From Notamacropus eugenii (Eukaryota; Chordata; Mammalia; Diprotodontia; Macropodidae): a DNA stretch of 64,000 nucleotides. The stretch spans positions 29,804,903 through 29,868,902 of the forward strand of contig NC_092878.1 of the NCBI RefSeq assembly GCF_028372415.1, in the 5' to 3' direction. Below the pieces are notes generated by a model. The model was not told the DNA's origin. It searched no databases and saw nothing but the letters and a program-made list of their open reading frames with translations. Made by a program: the position numbers and the translations under genes. Shown in pieces: positions 1 to 9,409 of the stretch; within the stretch, counting starts at the first letter, position 1, and each line of letters opens with the position of its first letter.

Positions 1-177
1 CAGATACTTACTAACTGTGTGACTCTGGGCAAGTCACTTAACCCTGTTTGTCTCAGTTTCCTCATCTGTAAAGGGAGATAGAGAAGGAAATGGCAAACCA
101 CTCCAGTCTCTTAGTCAAGAAAACCCCAAATGGGGTCACAAAGAGTCGGATGTGACTGAAATGACCAAAGCACAACA
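1..177 (+). mobile_element. Mar1-like tRNA-derived CORE-SINE, 5' end cut by window
   Basis: The sequence has the CORE block (cagtttcctcatctgtaaa) followed by the marsupial Mar1-type body (gagaaggaaatggcaaacc, then caagaaaaccccaaatgggg). The tRNA-like head lies outside the window. It sits in intron 3 of TGM5, about 37 bases past the exon 3 donor. Confidence 0.85.
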
Positions 178-213
178 GAAAGGGGAGAGCAGGGCTAGAA
201 GACTCATCCCTAC

Positions 214-459
214 CTGGACACCAAGGATTAAAGAGAACAATGAACTCCCCAAGGTGATATGCTGAGACTGGTCCTTCGAAGGAATCAATGTGAACTTTCA
301 GAAAGTATTGACCAATTGCTGCCATGGGCGGGGCACACAGACTGATTTCCAGGAAGTTGGTCCCATTGGACTTGATCAGTGCAATCCAAGGGCTCTTGAA
401 GTTTCGTTCTTCTATGGAGAACACAGCTCGGGTGCCCATGGAAAGGTCAGGCTTTGGAC
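214..459 (-). CDS. TGM5: TGM5 exon 3
   Basis: This 246-base exon starts after an acceptor reading tccttag and ends before donor gtaggg. It enters in phase 1, completing a Gly codon split with exon 2. It encodes [15 protein letters not shown] through [14 protein letters not shown], the second half of the transglutaminase N-terminal domain. Exon length is identical to exon 3 of TGM7 in this window, as expected for paralogues. Confidence 0.95.
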
Positions 460-3400
460 CTAAGGACCAACATAAGCTTTTGTTAGGAGACCAAAGTAGC
501 ACCTGGTCTCTCCCAGTTACCCACCTCATTTCCCTCCATGTGTTAGTTCCTTTGTTGGAGGAATGACTCACCAGTCTCTGTGATGAAGATGATTTTGTCC
601 ATGTCCAACAGGAATCCCCTGCTCTTAAAGTACAGGGTGATGGAGAAGGCCTGGCCCCGACGCACTATGAGCCTCTGGAAGCTGATCTCCTCTGTGTGAT
701 GCAGCACATTGTTTTGGTAGCATTGGAAATCGGAGAAAGACACCTCCAGCCCTGTGAACAAACAGAGAATTAAATTTAAAAATTTAAATGTGCTTCCTAC
801 TTTTAGCCTAGCCAAAATCCCCTGAGGAACTCAGTCCTTCCTCCAGAAAACCAAAGCTTTGGTTGCTTAGTGCCAGTTTCCTCTCTTCCTGTTGAAGTCA
901 GAAGACCTGGGGACAAGAGAGGCTGAGTTTCCCTGTAAAAGGCAGGGTTAAGGAAGGATTCCACCACCAGGCAGATGCTCCTTGTCCTAGGTGCTTCATA
1001 AGCCAGAAGGGCAGGGTTGTTGTCTATCACCTTGGGACAGACCCTGAAGAGAAATTGAATTTGGGGCAACAAAGGCTCCCCATGAAATGTAATAGAAGAT
1101 GATGCGACCTGGAGAAGAAAAGATTTAGGGAGGACTTAATGTGTATCTTCAAATATTTGAAGGCTTTACAGAGTCTCAGAGCTAGAAGAGACCTCAGTTT
1201 GTGCCACACAATCTGTGCCTGAACAAGAACCCCCTCTACAACTTATCCACAAACAGTGCCAATGAGGGGGACACCACTACCTCTCAAGGGAATTCATTCT
1301 ACTTTGGAACAGCTGTAGCTGTTAGGAAGTTTTTCCTTTTTGTTGTTCATTCATTTCAGTTGTGTCCTACTCTTCGTGACTTCTAAGGGGTTTTCTTGGC
1401 AATGATAACAGAGTGGTTTGCTATTTCCATCTCCAGTTCATTTTACAGATGAGGAAACTGAGGCAAACAGGGTGAAGTGACTTGCCCAAAATCACACAGC
1501 TAGTAAGTGTCTGCGACTGGGTTTGAACTCAGGTCTTCCTGACTCCAAATTCAGCACTCTATCCGTTGAGCCATCTGGCTGCTCCTCTGAATTCTGTTCT
1601 ACAAAAATCTAAATGATGGCTTATTTATATCTCTGTCACAAATTCTAATGTGAAATGGTCACTTCCTCCAGGTTCCCATCATTTCCATCCCAGCCTTGAC
1701 CTATCTTTCCCCTTCTGGAATATACTCTCTCCTCCCCATCCCTTTCCTCTGCTTCATGGTTCTCTCTCTTTAAGGTGCCACCATCTTATGCCTGAGAAGA
1801 CTTCTCTGATTTTTCAATCTGCTGGTCTCTTGCCTTACAAACTATGTTGTGTTTAACTATGCCATATCTATTTATATAAATACATGTCTCCTCCATTAGA
1901 ATGTGGTATCCTTGCAAATTAGAATTACTTCATTCTTTATATTTGTATCCGCAGAGCCCAGTGCAGCACCTGGCACACAGTAGGCTTAATAAATGTTTGC
2001 TGATTGATTCTTCCTTGTTGATGAGAATCAAATCCAGAATGAAAACTCTTCTCCTTGGTTCCGCGTCCCCATCATTTTTCTTCCATTCCCACTGACACAA
2101 ACACCTCGATCCACAATGTCGTCACTTCAGTTGGGTTTTTGTAAACAATCTAATAATAGATTCTTAACCTATTTTGTGTCAGGGACCCTTTGACAATCTG
2201 GTAACTTCACAGAATCATGTTTTTAAATGCATAAAATAAGGACTCATAAGGAAACCAAAAGTTAATGAAAATTAAAATGCATTTTTTAAATTCAGTTTTT
2301 TGACAGTAACAATACTTTTTAAGAATGACTGAGTGAATAAGTTATTTTGACTATTATAAATACCCAAATAAACTTTAAAGGATGCATGAAGAAAGATGCT
2401 ATCTGCCTCCAGAGAAAGAACTGATAAATAGAGGTATGTATAGAATAATATATATATGTGTGTGTATATATATGTGTCTGTATATGTTTATCTATATTTC
2501 TGTCTATCTATACCTATTTGTGTCTAATGGTACCATCTCTAGGGTGGGGGGGAAAATAAGAAAAGAAATTTATATGGTTGTATATTTGAAAAGAATATCA
2601 CATTGGGCACAGTAGACTTGCCATTTCATGTACAACCATCTTTTTTATTGCACTATGTTATAGAAATGCTTGTTTTATTTCATAAATCAAAAAAGTAATT
2701 TTTCCCCATCCAAGTTCACAGACTTCATAAAATCTATCCATGGACACCAAGCTAAGAACCCCTTTCCCAACTGGTCTCCATTGACTTCTAATCTCTTTCC
2801 TGTTTCTAGTCTATCCTACATTTTAATGTCTGATTAATCTGCCCCCAATACAGCTTTGGTTCTGTCATTTTTCAGTTTAAACAACTTTAATAGCTTCCCA
2901 TTGCCCCTGGAATAAAGTCTATATTCCTTAGTCCAGCATTTAAGACCTTGCAGCAGCTCATGTAAGTCTCTCCAGGCTTTTCTGAGAGCAAAGAGATGAT
3001 ATTTTACAAATATCTCCACGAAAGTACTCAGCATCACAAATGGCGCATAGTAGAGGCTATGGAAATGCCTTTCCCGATGTCTGGTCATAATAATATCTTG
3101 TTGATGACTACAAAGAATCAGGCACTTAATCTCTGACCACCTCAGTTTCTTCCCTTCTAAACTGGAGATAATTTTTAATTATTACCTCTGATAATTACCT
3201 CCGATAATTATTATGAAGATACCCCAAGACAATGTTCGTGAAGTGCTTTGCAAGTCTTTAAGTGTTATATAAGTTCTAGCTCTTATTGTTATCATTATTA
3301 CCGTAGGAACGGATGCAAAGCGAAGTAAGCAGAACCAGGAAAATAATGTATACAGTGGTTACAACAGTGTAAATGGAAAGAGCAAATACAAAATAATGGA

Positions 3401-6400
3401 AATTACTACAAATTTATAATACCCAAATGACCCCAAAGAAGTCATAGAAGACAGCTTCCCCCCACTTCTATGCAGAGGTGGGAGACCATGGGTGTGGAAT
3501 ACTGCATAAGTATTAGGCATTTTCCATATGTTGGTTAGTTGTATGGAATTTTTTTTTCATCTTTTAAATTTTTTTTAATTGTAAGAGGTGGCACTCTGGA
3601 AGGAGGAGGGAGAAAGTGAGAAATGCAGGTTACAGGAAAACAAAAGGTAGCATTAAATATTTTATGTAAAAATGTTTAAACATTTATTTAAAAATAATAA
3701 TGGCTGACATGTTTAAAGTTTATGTAACTCTTTGTAAAGTTCTGTGTGTGTGTGTGTGTGTGTGTGTGTTTGTGTGTGTATGGGTGTGTATGAATCACCT
3801 CATGTGATAACCTTGTGGGGTTGGTAGCACAGTTATTTTACCCGTGTTTTACAGACGTGTCTCAGAGAGGTAAAATAGCTTATTTGATACAGCTAGTAAG
3901 TGTCAGAGGTGAAATTTGAACCCAGGTCCCCACCAGCTCCAAAGCACTTCCTTCAGTGTGTTTTCTGCTTCCCCATTCTGACTCTCATCCTGCCTTTGCT
4001 TGAAGACCTCACCATGTGAGAAGAAACCCATGACTTCCCGAAGTTGCCCTTTCCACTTTGGGATAACTAATTGCTAGGAAGCTTTTCCTTCCATCAAGCC
4101 TAAATGTGATTTTCTTCAGTTTCTCCCTATTGCCCCTGTAAAAGCCAAGGCCTCCCACTGCCTCTGGGGCCATCTCCACTCTCTTGATGAATATCTGGCC
4201 AGTGGACCCAGATGGCTCCAGAGGAGAAAGTGAGGCTGGTGTCTTTGCACAACCCTCCTTCACTTAAAGCCAATTCACTTTCATGTCATGGCATCACCTC
4301 CTTGATGCCACAGTCCTCTTCAAGAATGAACAACAACCACCTAATGCCCCCCACAGAACCAGAACAATAATCTTCCTTTTCTTTTTCTTCTTTTTTTTGG
4401 AGATAGTTGAGGTTAAATGACTTACTCAGGGTCATACAGCTAGTTAAGAATCAAGTGTCTGAGACTACATTTGAACTCAGGTCTTCCTGACTCCAGAGCC
4501 AGTGCTCTATCTCTTGTGCCACCTAGCTGCACACCCTAATCCCCCATGCCCCGCAACAATCTCTCTTTCACATGACCTTCCTTCAGATCCCTGAAATCTA
4601 CCTTAAATCTTTCCTTCTTTGGGTTAAATATCCCCAACTCCTTCAGTCACCCTCATAGGGAATGAATTTATCATTCAGGTTGCCCTCTCATTTAGCAAAT
4701 ATGCTGTTCTATTGTACATTATTTTTACTAGTTTTATGTATGTGTGTTTTGACTGTCCAACTAAACTGTCTGACTACATGTGACATTATGTGTTGCACCC
4801 TCTGTGCCTAGTATAGTGCTAGACATACAAGTGCCCAATATTTAAATAAAGATGGGAAGGGACACAGACAGGACATTTGCTGATAGGTGTGCTTGTTGGC
4901 ATGTGCCTTTTAAGCCCCATCCTGTCTTCTGCTCCCTTGCCCTGATCAATAATGCCCCTGTCAGATATTTTGCTGGATACTGGGGATATAAAGCCAAAAA
5001 TAAAAGAGGACCTGCTCTCAAGGAGTTTCTATTCTGTCAGGGAGAAGGAAACACTGTGGACATACGTTTACATAAAATATATATAAAGTCAGTATGAAGT
5101 TATTTGGGGGGAGAAGCGTAGCTACTAGGGGCATCAGGAAAAGCCTTATGTAGTAGGTAGACCATGGGGACAGCAAGGTGGCACCGTAGACAGAGCACTG
5201 TGCTTGGATTCAGGAAGAATCGTCTTCATGCATTCAAATCTGGCCTCAGACACTAGCTGTGTGACCCTGGGCAAGTCACTTCACCCTGTTTGCCTCAGTT
5301 TCCTCATCTGTAAAATGAGCTGGAGAAGAACATGGAAAACCATTCCAGTATCTTTGCCAAGAAGACCCCAAATGGAGTCATGAAGAATCAGACATGACAG
5401 AAACTACTCAACAACAACAACAAATTTGCCCTGAGCTTTGAAGGGAGTTAGGGTGTTCAAGAGGTGAAGGTGAGGATATGCTATGATCTAACATAGGGGT
5501 AGGGAACCTGTGGCTTCAAAGCTGCATGGGGCCCTCTAGGTCCTCAAGTATGGCCCTTTGACTGAATTCAAACTTGTTTTGTGAAGTTTTGCTTCAGTTA
5601 AAGGGCCACACTTGAAGACCCAGAGGGCCACATGCAGCCTTGAGGCCACAGGTTCCCTACTCCTGAATTCTAACATATCAGAGAGTTATAGAATCTCATA
5701 ATTAGAAGGAACATCAGAAATCATTCAATTCAACCTCTGCTTGACAGGGAACCCCCTCTACAATATTCCAACCAACTTTCACAGTGATGAGCTGCTCACT
5801 ACCTATCAAGGCAAGTATTCCAATTTTGTACATCCTCCATTGTCAGGAATTCTTTCTTATTGGAAGGTCAAATTCATCTCCTTTCATCTTCTACTCATTG
5901 GTACAAGTGCTTCCCTTTTGTACCAAGCATAAAGTGTGTAATCGCCCTTTCACATGAAGCCCTTGATAGCCTATCCCTCCTCCCACCATTCCAGCCTTGA
6001 TTCTCTCATCTTGTTGGCAAATCTGCTTTCTATCCCCACACATGAGATTTAGTCCCTCCCACCTCTAACTGCACTCCCATATGTAGAATGCCCCCTCCCA
6101 CACTATTTTCCTCCTCCAGAACATCACTTAATTCACGTCCTCTGTGAAATCTTTGACTAATATCAGCCCACTTCTAACTCCCCATGTCCTCTGGCCTCTC
6201 TGCAGGTATCTGTAGCATCATACAGTCACTTGTATATCTTTTTAGTATGTATTCTTACATCACATGTGTTTGTCTGGTGTCACCCACTAGGCTATGAGTT
6301 TCTTGAGGACAAGGGCTATGTCCTCAACATCTCTTCATAACATCTAGTCTTTTCACATAAAAAAGTCCTACTGATGTAATTTCAGTAAGTAACATGTTTT

Positions 6401-9012
6401 GACTTATTTTCCCAGTAGTAAGGATAGGAACATCCAATTTAGACCAGAAAGGAACTTTAGAGGACACCCAGTATAGCCGTCTCATTTGAAAAAAAGTTAT
6501 TGATATATTCTGTTTTTATGTAACCTTTATTAATGAATATGTCCTTCCTACCTCTCCTACCTAGTGAACTATCCCTTGTAACAAAAAAAAAAAAATTAAA
6601 AGAAAGGGGGGGGTGGAATAATTCAGCCAAACCAATTGACACATCAGCTGAGTCTGAAAGCATATGCAATATTACATATGCATAAACCTCTGCTTCTACA
6701 AAGAAAGGAAGGAGACATAGTTTTCAACTAGAAGGTCAACTTTCTTGGTTATTATAACAATATCGTCCAACCCTCTCATTTTACAGACAAAGAAACTAAG
6801 ACCCAGAAAGATGAATTGGTTTGATGAAAGGTTCCCATGTTGCTGATAAAAATAGGTCTTAACTCCAGCTGTGGACTTCTCTCCACTATAGCCCACTTTC
6901 TCTGTAACCTTCCACACACTCGCTCTCATTCAGGACAGTAACATACACATACAAAGGGCTAGTTAGTGACATCCAACAAATATTATTCACTGAGAAAAAC
7001 TAGAAGAATTTCTACAATAGCAACAATGTTGTAAAAGCTTTGCGACTTAAGAACTTTGACCAATGCATCGACTGGCCACAATTCCCAAGGAGTCATGACA
7101 CTTGCTACCCACCACCTCACAGAGAAGTGACGGACTCTGGGTGCAGATAGAGATATATAGTATTTCTTGGACATGAACAATGAGGGGATTTGTTTTACTT
7201 GACTATGAATATGTGTTACAAGGGCTATGTTTTTCTTTTTCATTTGGGTGTGTGTGTTTGTCCTTTGTTGCCAAAGAAGACCATGCCATCAGAGAAATAA
7301 TGACATGACTTGCACTTGACTTTGTTTTGAGTGAAGGAGGGCTGTGCAGGTCACCAGCCTCACTTCTCCTCCAGAGCCATCTGAATCCAGTGACCAAGAT
7401 ATTCATCAGAATGACTGGAGATGACCCAGGCTGAGGCAATTGGGGTTAAGTGACTTGCCCAAGTTCACACAGCTAGTGAGTGGCAAGTGTCTGAGGTAAG
7501 ATTTGAACTCAGGTCCTCCTGACTCCTGCGCCGGTGCTCTATCCACTGCACCACCCAGCTGCTCCCATTTGGGAGAGAGATAAGTGAGAGAAGAAAGTGG
7601 ATTTTGGTCAATTAAAAAAATAATATTCAATTAAAAACCAAATATTTTGTTCTGATTATAGTAATACTTTGTCTAACACAGCAGAAAGATAGTGGCTAAT
7701 GAGTATAGGAAAAATAAACAAGTATCACTTTCTAACATAGATTTAACCACTGTATACTTCCCATTACATGACACAGCTAGGTGGCACAGTTAATAGAGTG
7801 CTGCTCTTGGAGTCAGGAGGACCTGAGTTCAAATGCAGCCTCAGACACTTATTAACTGTGTCTCAAACCCTGTTTGCCTCAGTTTCCTCATCTGGAAAAT
7901 GAGCTGGAGAAGGAAATGGCAAGCCACTCCAGTATCTTTGCCAAGAAAACCCCAAATGGGGTCACAAAAAGTGGGAAATGACGAATTGACTACACAACAA
8001 ATACCTCTTCTTGTAATTAACCCTCCAAAAACATACTGTTTCTAATTGCTATCTGCTCCTAGACACATCATTGGCATAAGGCTATATTCTGCTTTTGTTT
8101 TCTAAAGCTTATAGGTTTGTATTTTGTTGTATAGGACAGGGTGTGTGCTTTTCCCCCAAGAGTGTTTTTATGAAATTTGTGTGAGGTGAATAAGGATTTT
8201 ACAAAGGAGCAAGGAAGGAGTATTTACAGAATTACAGAAAACAGAATAAGGATGCAGACAGGATCATGATGTAGGATGAGGTGGAGAAGTGGGACACAGA
8301 CTAGAGGTCCCTGAGGTCAAACAAAAATGTAAGAAGTTCCAGAGTTTTCATATGGATTCCAAAGCACTTTCTTCATCACAACCTTGTGAGGCAGGTAGGG
8401 CAAGCTTCATGAGCCCATCCTGATGAAGGGAGGAAAAAACTCCAGAAAGGTGACTTGTCCTGGTCACACAGAAATTTAATGGCAAAGTCAGAACTAAAAC
8501 TTGGATCTCTCAAGAGGCAGCACAGAGTGGTGGAAAGAACCCCGGAGATCTGAGTTCAAAAGCTAGCTGTGTCACTTACTAGTTAGCTGTGTGATCTTGG
8601 AAAAATCACCTCTCTGAGCCTTGATTTCCCCATTTGTAAAATGAAGAAGTTAAATTAAATCATCTCTAAAGTCCCTTCTGGACCTAAATCCATATCCAGT
8701 TTCCAGCTGTTCTGCCAGAGGTCACAATGACCTCCTGAACTCTGACCCTGGCTGTTGTTGTCTACATTTGACTTCCAGTCGCCTGATGCTCCCATCATCC
8801 CCAAACCTCCCGCCTCCTAGGTGTGATCAGCAGACAATCAGGTTTGTCCTAAATTTTCTTCTCAGAGTGCTACACCTGCTCTTTCAGCCTGGGTTAGCTT
8901 CCTCAGTTCACATCTCCTCTCCACATTCCCTTTTTCTCTTTCCCTTCTCTGTTCTCTCAGACATCGTTGTGTATTTATAGGTATATGTGAGTCCTTTCCT
9001 ACCTTGTGCCAT
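214..9012 (-). CDS. TGM5: TGM5, protein-glutamine gamma-glutamyltransferase 5, first three exons (partial gene)
   Basis: Transglutaminases form Ca2+-dependent isopeptide bonds between glutamine and lysine side chains; TGM5 crosslinks keratinocyte proteins in the epidermis. Only the N-terminal beta-sandwich domain is here. Joined coding segments are 9003-9012, 572-751 and 214-459, giving about 145 residues that start [13 protein letters not shown], against MAQGLEVALTDLQ in human TGM5 from memory. Other shared blocks are [30 protein letters not shown] and LFNPWCP. Splice sites are GT-AG and phases join cleanly. The catalytic core lies left of the window. TGM7 lies upstream on the same strand, as in human. 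The match is closer to TGM5 than to TGM7 or EPB42. No break is seen in these exons. Confidence 0.93.
572..751 (-). CDS. TGM5: TGM5 exon 2
   Basis: This 180-base exon has acceptor ttcacag and donor gtgagt. It encodes [15 protein letters not shown], then [19 protein letters not shown] and FITETG, the first half of the N-terminal beta-sandwich. The first Gly codon is shared with the small first exon at 9003-9012. Confidence 0.95.
752..1089. other. TGM5 intron 1, unassigned stretch
   Basis: No recognised repeat or exon. The small open frames here lack splice context and any protein similarity I recognise. Confidence 0.4.
1090..1345 (-). mobile_element. CR1/L3-type LINE 3' remnant
   Basis: The text has the typical reverse-strand CR1 3' layout: a tcagagctagaagagacctc segment, then accccctctacaac, cactacctctcaag and gttaggaagtttttcc. 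A short piece at 1095-1160 (ctggagaagaaaagattta) resembles CR1 read in the other direction, so two fragments may be joined. Confidence 0.6.
1341..1587 (-). mobile_element. Mar1-like SINE, complete
   Basis: Read on the minus strand it has a tRNA-like head (agcagccagatggctcaac), the CORE block and the Mar1 tail ending in tgaacaacaa. It lies inside the CR1/L3 remnant. Confidence 0.85.
1650..2012 (+). mobile_element. L2 LINE 3' end
   Basis: L2 3' UTR features are present, including gcctgagaagacttctctga and the terminal cacctggcacacagtagg, then cttaataaatgtttgctga. Confidence 0.8.
2158..2762. mobile_element. Non-autonomous hAT-type DNA transposon interrupted by an L1 end
   Basis: The left end reads gattcttaacctattttgtg and the right end ccaagctaagaacccc, which are inverted copies like the MER5/Charlie ends. 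An L1 3' end at about 2380-2700 separates the two halves. Confidence 0.55.
2380..2700 (+). mobile_element. L1 LINE 3' end
   Basis: Marsupial L1 3' UTR pattern: gatgcatgaagaaagatgct, ccagagaaagaactg, an AT-rich tract, then a downstream a-rich end. It is inserted in a hAT-type element. Confidence 0.6.
2770..2985 (+). mobile_element. L2 LINE fragment
   Basis: It contains the L2 segment agcttcccattgcccctgga with ataaagtctatattcctta and taagaccttgcagcagctc, the usual order upstream of the L2 3' UTR. Confidence 0.7.
3100..3300 (+). mobile_element. MIR-type SINE remnant
   Basis: It has cctcagtttcttcccttcta, aagtgctttgcaagtcttta and a ttattgttatcattatt end, as in the 3' half of MIR/Ther1 elements. 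Confidence 0.6.
3300..3680 (+). mobile_element. L1 LINE 3' end (old)
   Basis: It has gaagtaagcagaaccaggaa, then a ttggttagttgtatgg segment and a purine-rich stretch ending in an AT-rich tail. The same arrangement occurs at 10620-10860. Confidence 0.6.
3690..3955 (-). mobile_element. MIR-type SINE with internal (GT)n
   Basis: Reverse MIR layout: aataataatggctgacatg, ataaccttgtggggttggta, ttttacagacg, then cagctagtaagtgtcagagg and ttgaacccaggt. A (GT)n run at about 3744-3780 has grown inside it. Confidence 0.75.
4145..4342 (+). mobile_element. RTE-mobilised SINE
   Basis: It runs from ccaaggcctcccactgcctc through acccagatggctccagagg to gatgccacagtcctcttcaa and an acaacaacc tail. The final 30 bases match the 3' end of the RTE LINE at 20490-20545, as expected for a SINE that borrows RTE enzymes. 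Confidence 0.75.
4395..4535 (-). mobile_element. Short CORE-SINE (WSINE1-like)
   Basis: Reverse orientation: gttaaatgacttactcaggg, tgtctgagactacatttg, aactcaggtcttcctgac, ccagtgctctatct, ccacctagctgc. It lacks the long Mar1 tail. Confidence 0.65.
4680..4850 (+). mobile_element. L2/L3-type LINE 3' remnant
   Basis: The end reads gcctagtatagtgctagaca and caatatttaaataaagat, a diverged version of the L2 3' terminus. Confidence 0.45.
4910..5490 (-). mobile_element. L2 LINE 3' region, split by a SINE
   Basis: Reverse L2 order: ttgctggatactggggatat, tctcaaggagtttctattct, aggaaaagccttatg, then after the SINE tgccctgagctttgaaggga. Confidence 0.7.
5166..5427 (+). mobile_element. Mar1-like SINE, complete
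   Basis: Head ggggacagcaaggtggcacc, CORE ctcagtttcctcatctgtaa, body ctggagaagaacatgg and a tail of caacaacaacaacaaa. It is nested in the L2 fragment. Confidence 0.9.
5495..5667. mobile_element. Palindromic hAT-type MITE
   Basis: About 170 bases form a long inverted repeat. The left arm starts ggggtagggaacctgtggc and the right arm ends gccacaggttccctactcc; the arms continue with gccctctaggtcctcaag against cttgaagacccagaggg. A tctaacata block lies at both edges, fitting an 8-bp hAT duplication, although three extra bases sit at the right boundary. It carries no gene. A related piece is at 36130-36195. Confidence 0.75.
5680..5935 (-). mobile_element. CR1/L3-type LINE 3' end
   Basis: It follows the reverse CR1 3' pattern: atagaatctcataattagaa, accccctctacaat, gctcactacctatcaag and then the ttctttcttattggaaggtc block. 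Confidence 0.65.
5940..6350 (+). mobile_element. L2/L3-type LINE 3' region, diverged
   Basis: It has ccttgatagcctatcc, the cctctgtgaaatctttgact block typical of the L2 3' UTR start, and gctatgagtttcttgaggac with aagggctatgtcct near the end. Confidence 0.55.
6490..6720 (-). mobile_element. L1 LINE fragment
   Basis: The block atcccttgtaaca, aattcagccaaaccaattga, and acatatgcataaacctctgc recurs in diverged form at 15850-15960, 19620-19700 and 62390-62520, where it adjoins clear L1 sequence. Confidence 0.5.
6755..6890 (-). mobile_element. MIR3-like remnant
   Basis: It has tccaaccctctcattttaca, gacaaagaaactaagaccc and agatgaattggtttgatg in the reverse MIR order. Confidence 0.5.
7140..7640 (+). 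mobile_element. L1 LINE 3' end, split by a SINE
   Basis: Left piece ggacatgaacaatgagggga, tgactatgaatatgtgttac and ttctttttcatttggg; right piece gggagagagataagtgagag and an a-rich end. The catttggg block is present on both sides of the inserted SINE. Confidence 0.6.
7245..7566 (-). mobile_element. RTE-type SINE fused to a WSINE1-like head
   Basis: From low to high coordinate it has an RTE-type tail (tgtcctttgttgccaaagaa), the body gagccatctgaatccagtga, and then at 7432 a short CORE-SINE segment (gttaagtgacttgcccaagt to caccacccagctgc). An 8-base catttggg duplication flanks the pair, so they probably inserted as one chimeric SINE into the L1 end. Confidence 0.65.
7772..8001 (+). mobile_element. 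Mar1-like SINE
   Basis: Head cacagctaggtggcacagtt, CORE tcagtttcctcatctgg, body gagaaggaaatggcaagcc and a short caacaaat tail. A few bases of the middle are missing (aactgtgtctcaaaccc). Confidence 0.88.
8002..8349. other. TGM5 intron 1, unassigned stretch
   Basis: No gene, repeat family or strong sequence bias that I can name. Confidence 0.4.
8350..8510 (-). mobile_element. MIR-type SINE remnant
   Basis: Reverse order aaagcactttcttcatcaca, accttgtgaggcaggtag and gtgacttgtcctggtcacac. Confidence 0.55.
8512..8700 (+). mobile_element. MIR-type SINE
   Basis: It has gagttcaaaagctagctgtg, gtgatcttggaaaaatcacc and tctctgagccttgatttccc followed by tttgtaaaatgaagaag. Confidence 0.7.
9003..9012 (-). 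CDS. TGM5: TGM5 exon 1, coding part (10 bases)
   Basis: On the minus strand the sequence reads ggccATGGCACAAG and then gtagga, so the exon codes Met-Ala-Gln plus the first base of Gly. Joining it to exon 2 gives MAQGLEV, identical to the start of human TGM5 as I recall it. The gccATGG context is a strong start. It lies far too deep in the intron to be found by ORF size; the split phase and the exact residue match support it. Confidence 0.87.
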
Positions 9013-9260
9013 GGCCGATGCCTCTCTCTGCTCTGCTGCCTGCACAATAGCTGGATGGACTGGAGCTTCAAGGAACCTGTGCCTGGAATTTTGACCTCAC
9101 CTTCCATTCAATCAACTTCTGTGCTGGAGGCGGAGCTAGCAAGGAGACTTCCTCTTGGTTACAGGGCAGATCACAACTGGTTTTCTCAGTTCACCTCAGT
9201 TTTTTTGGCGGGGGGGAGGGGGCAGGATTGCTTGTCTTACCTGACCAATAGGCTGTCAGG
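9013..9260 (-). promoter_or_regulatory. TGM5: Putative TGM5 5' UTR and proximal promoter
   Basis: This lies directly upstream of the start codon. I see no TATA box near the likely start site. A GC-box-like gctccgcctcc is at 9127-9137, a C-rich run (ccctcccccccgcc on the minus strand) at about 9207-9221, and an inverted CCAAT box at 9245-9249. The transcription start cannot be fixed from sequence alone. Confidence 0.45.
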
Positions 9261-9409
9261 ATCAAGTGCCATGTGGGCCTTTGATAAATATTAAACAATA
9301 CTACTATTTCTCAGAAGGTGCCAGGCAGAAAGGTGGCTGCAGTAGGAGAGTAACAGAGAAAAAGATCACAGGACCTAAGAACTCAAAGCCTCATAACCAC
9401 CATCTTGTA

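Larger units (their letters stand above)
3990..4670 (-). mobile_element. CR1/L3-type LINE 3' end, split by two SINEs
   Basis: Three collinear pieces match the CR1/L3 3' order: ttgaagacctcacc to tttctccctattgcccctg, then cagaacaataatcttcc, then ccttcagatccctgaaatct to ttaaatatccccaactcc. SINEs at 4145-4342 and 4395-4535 separate them. Confidence 0.65.
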
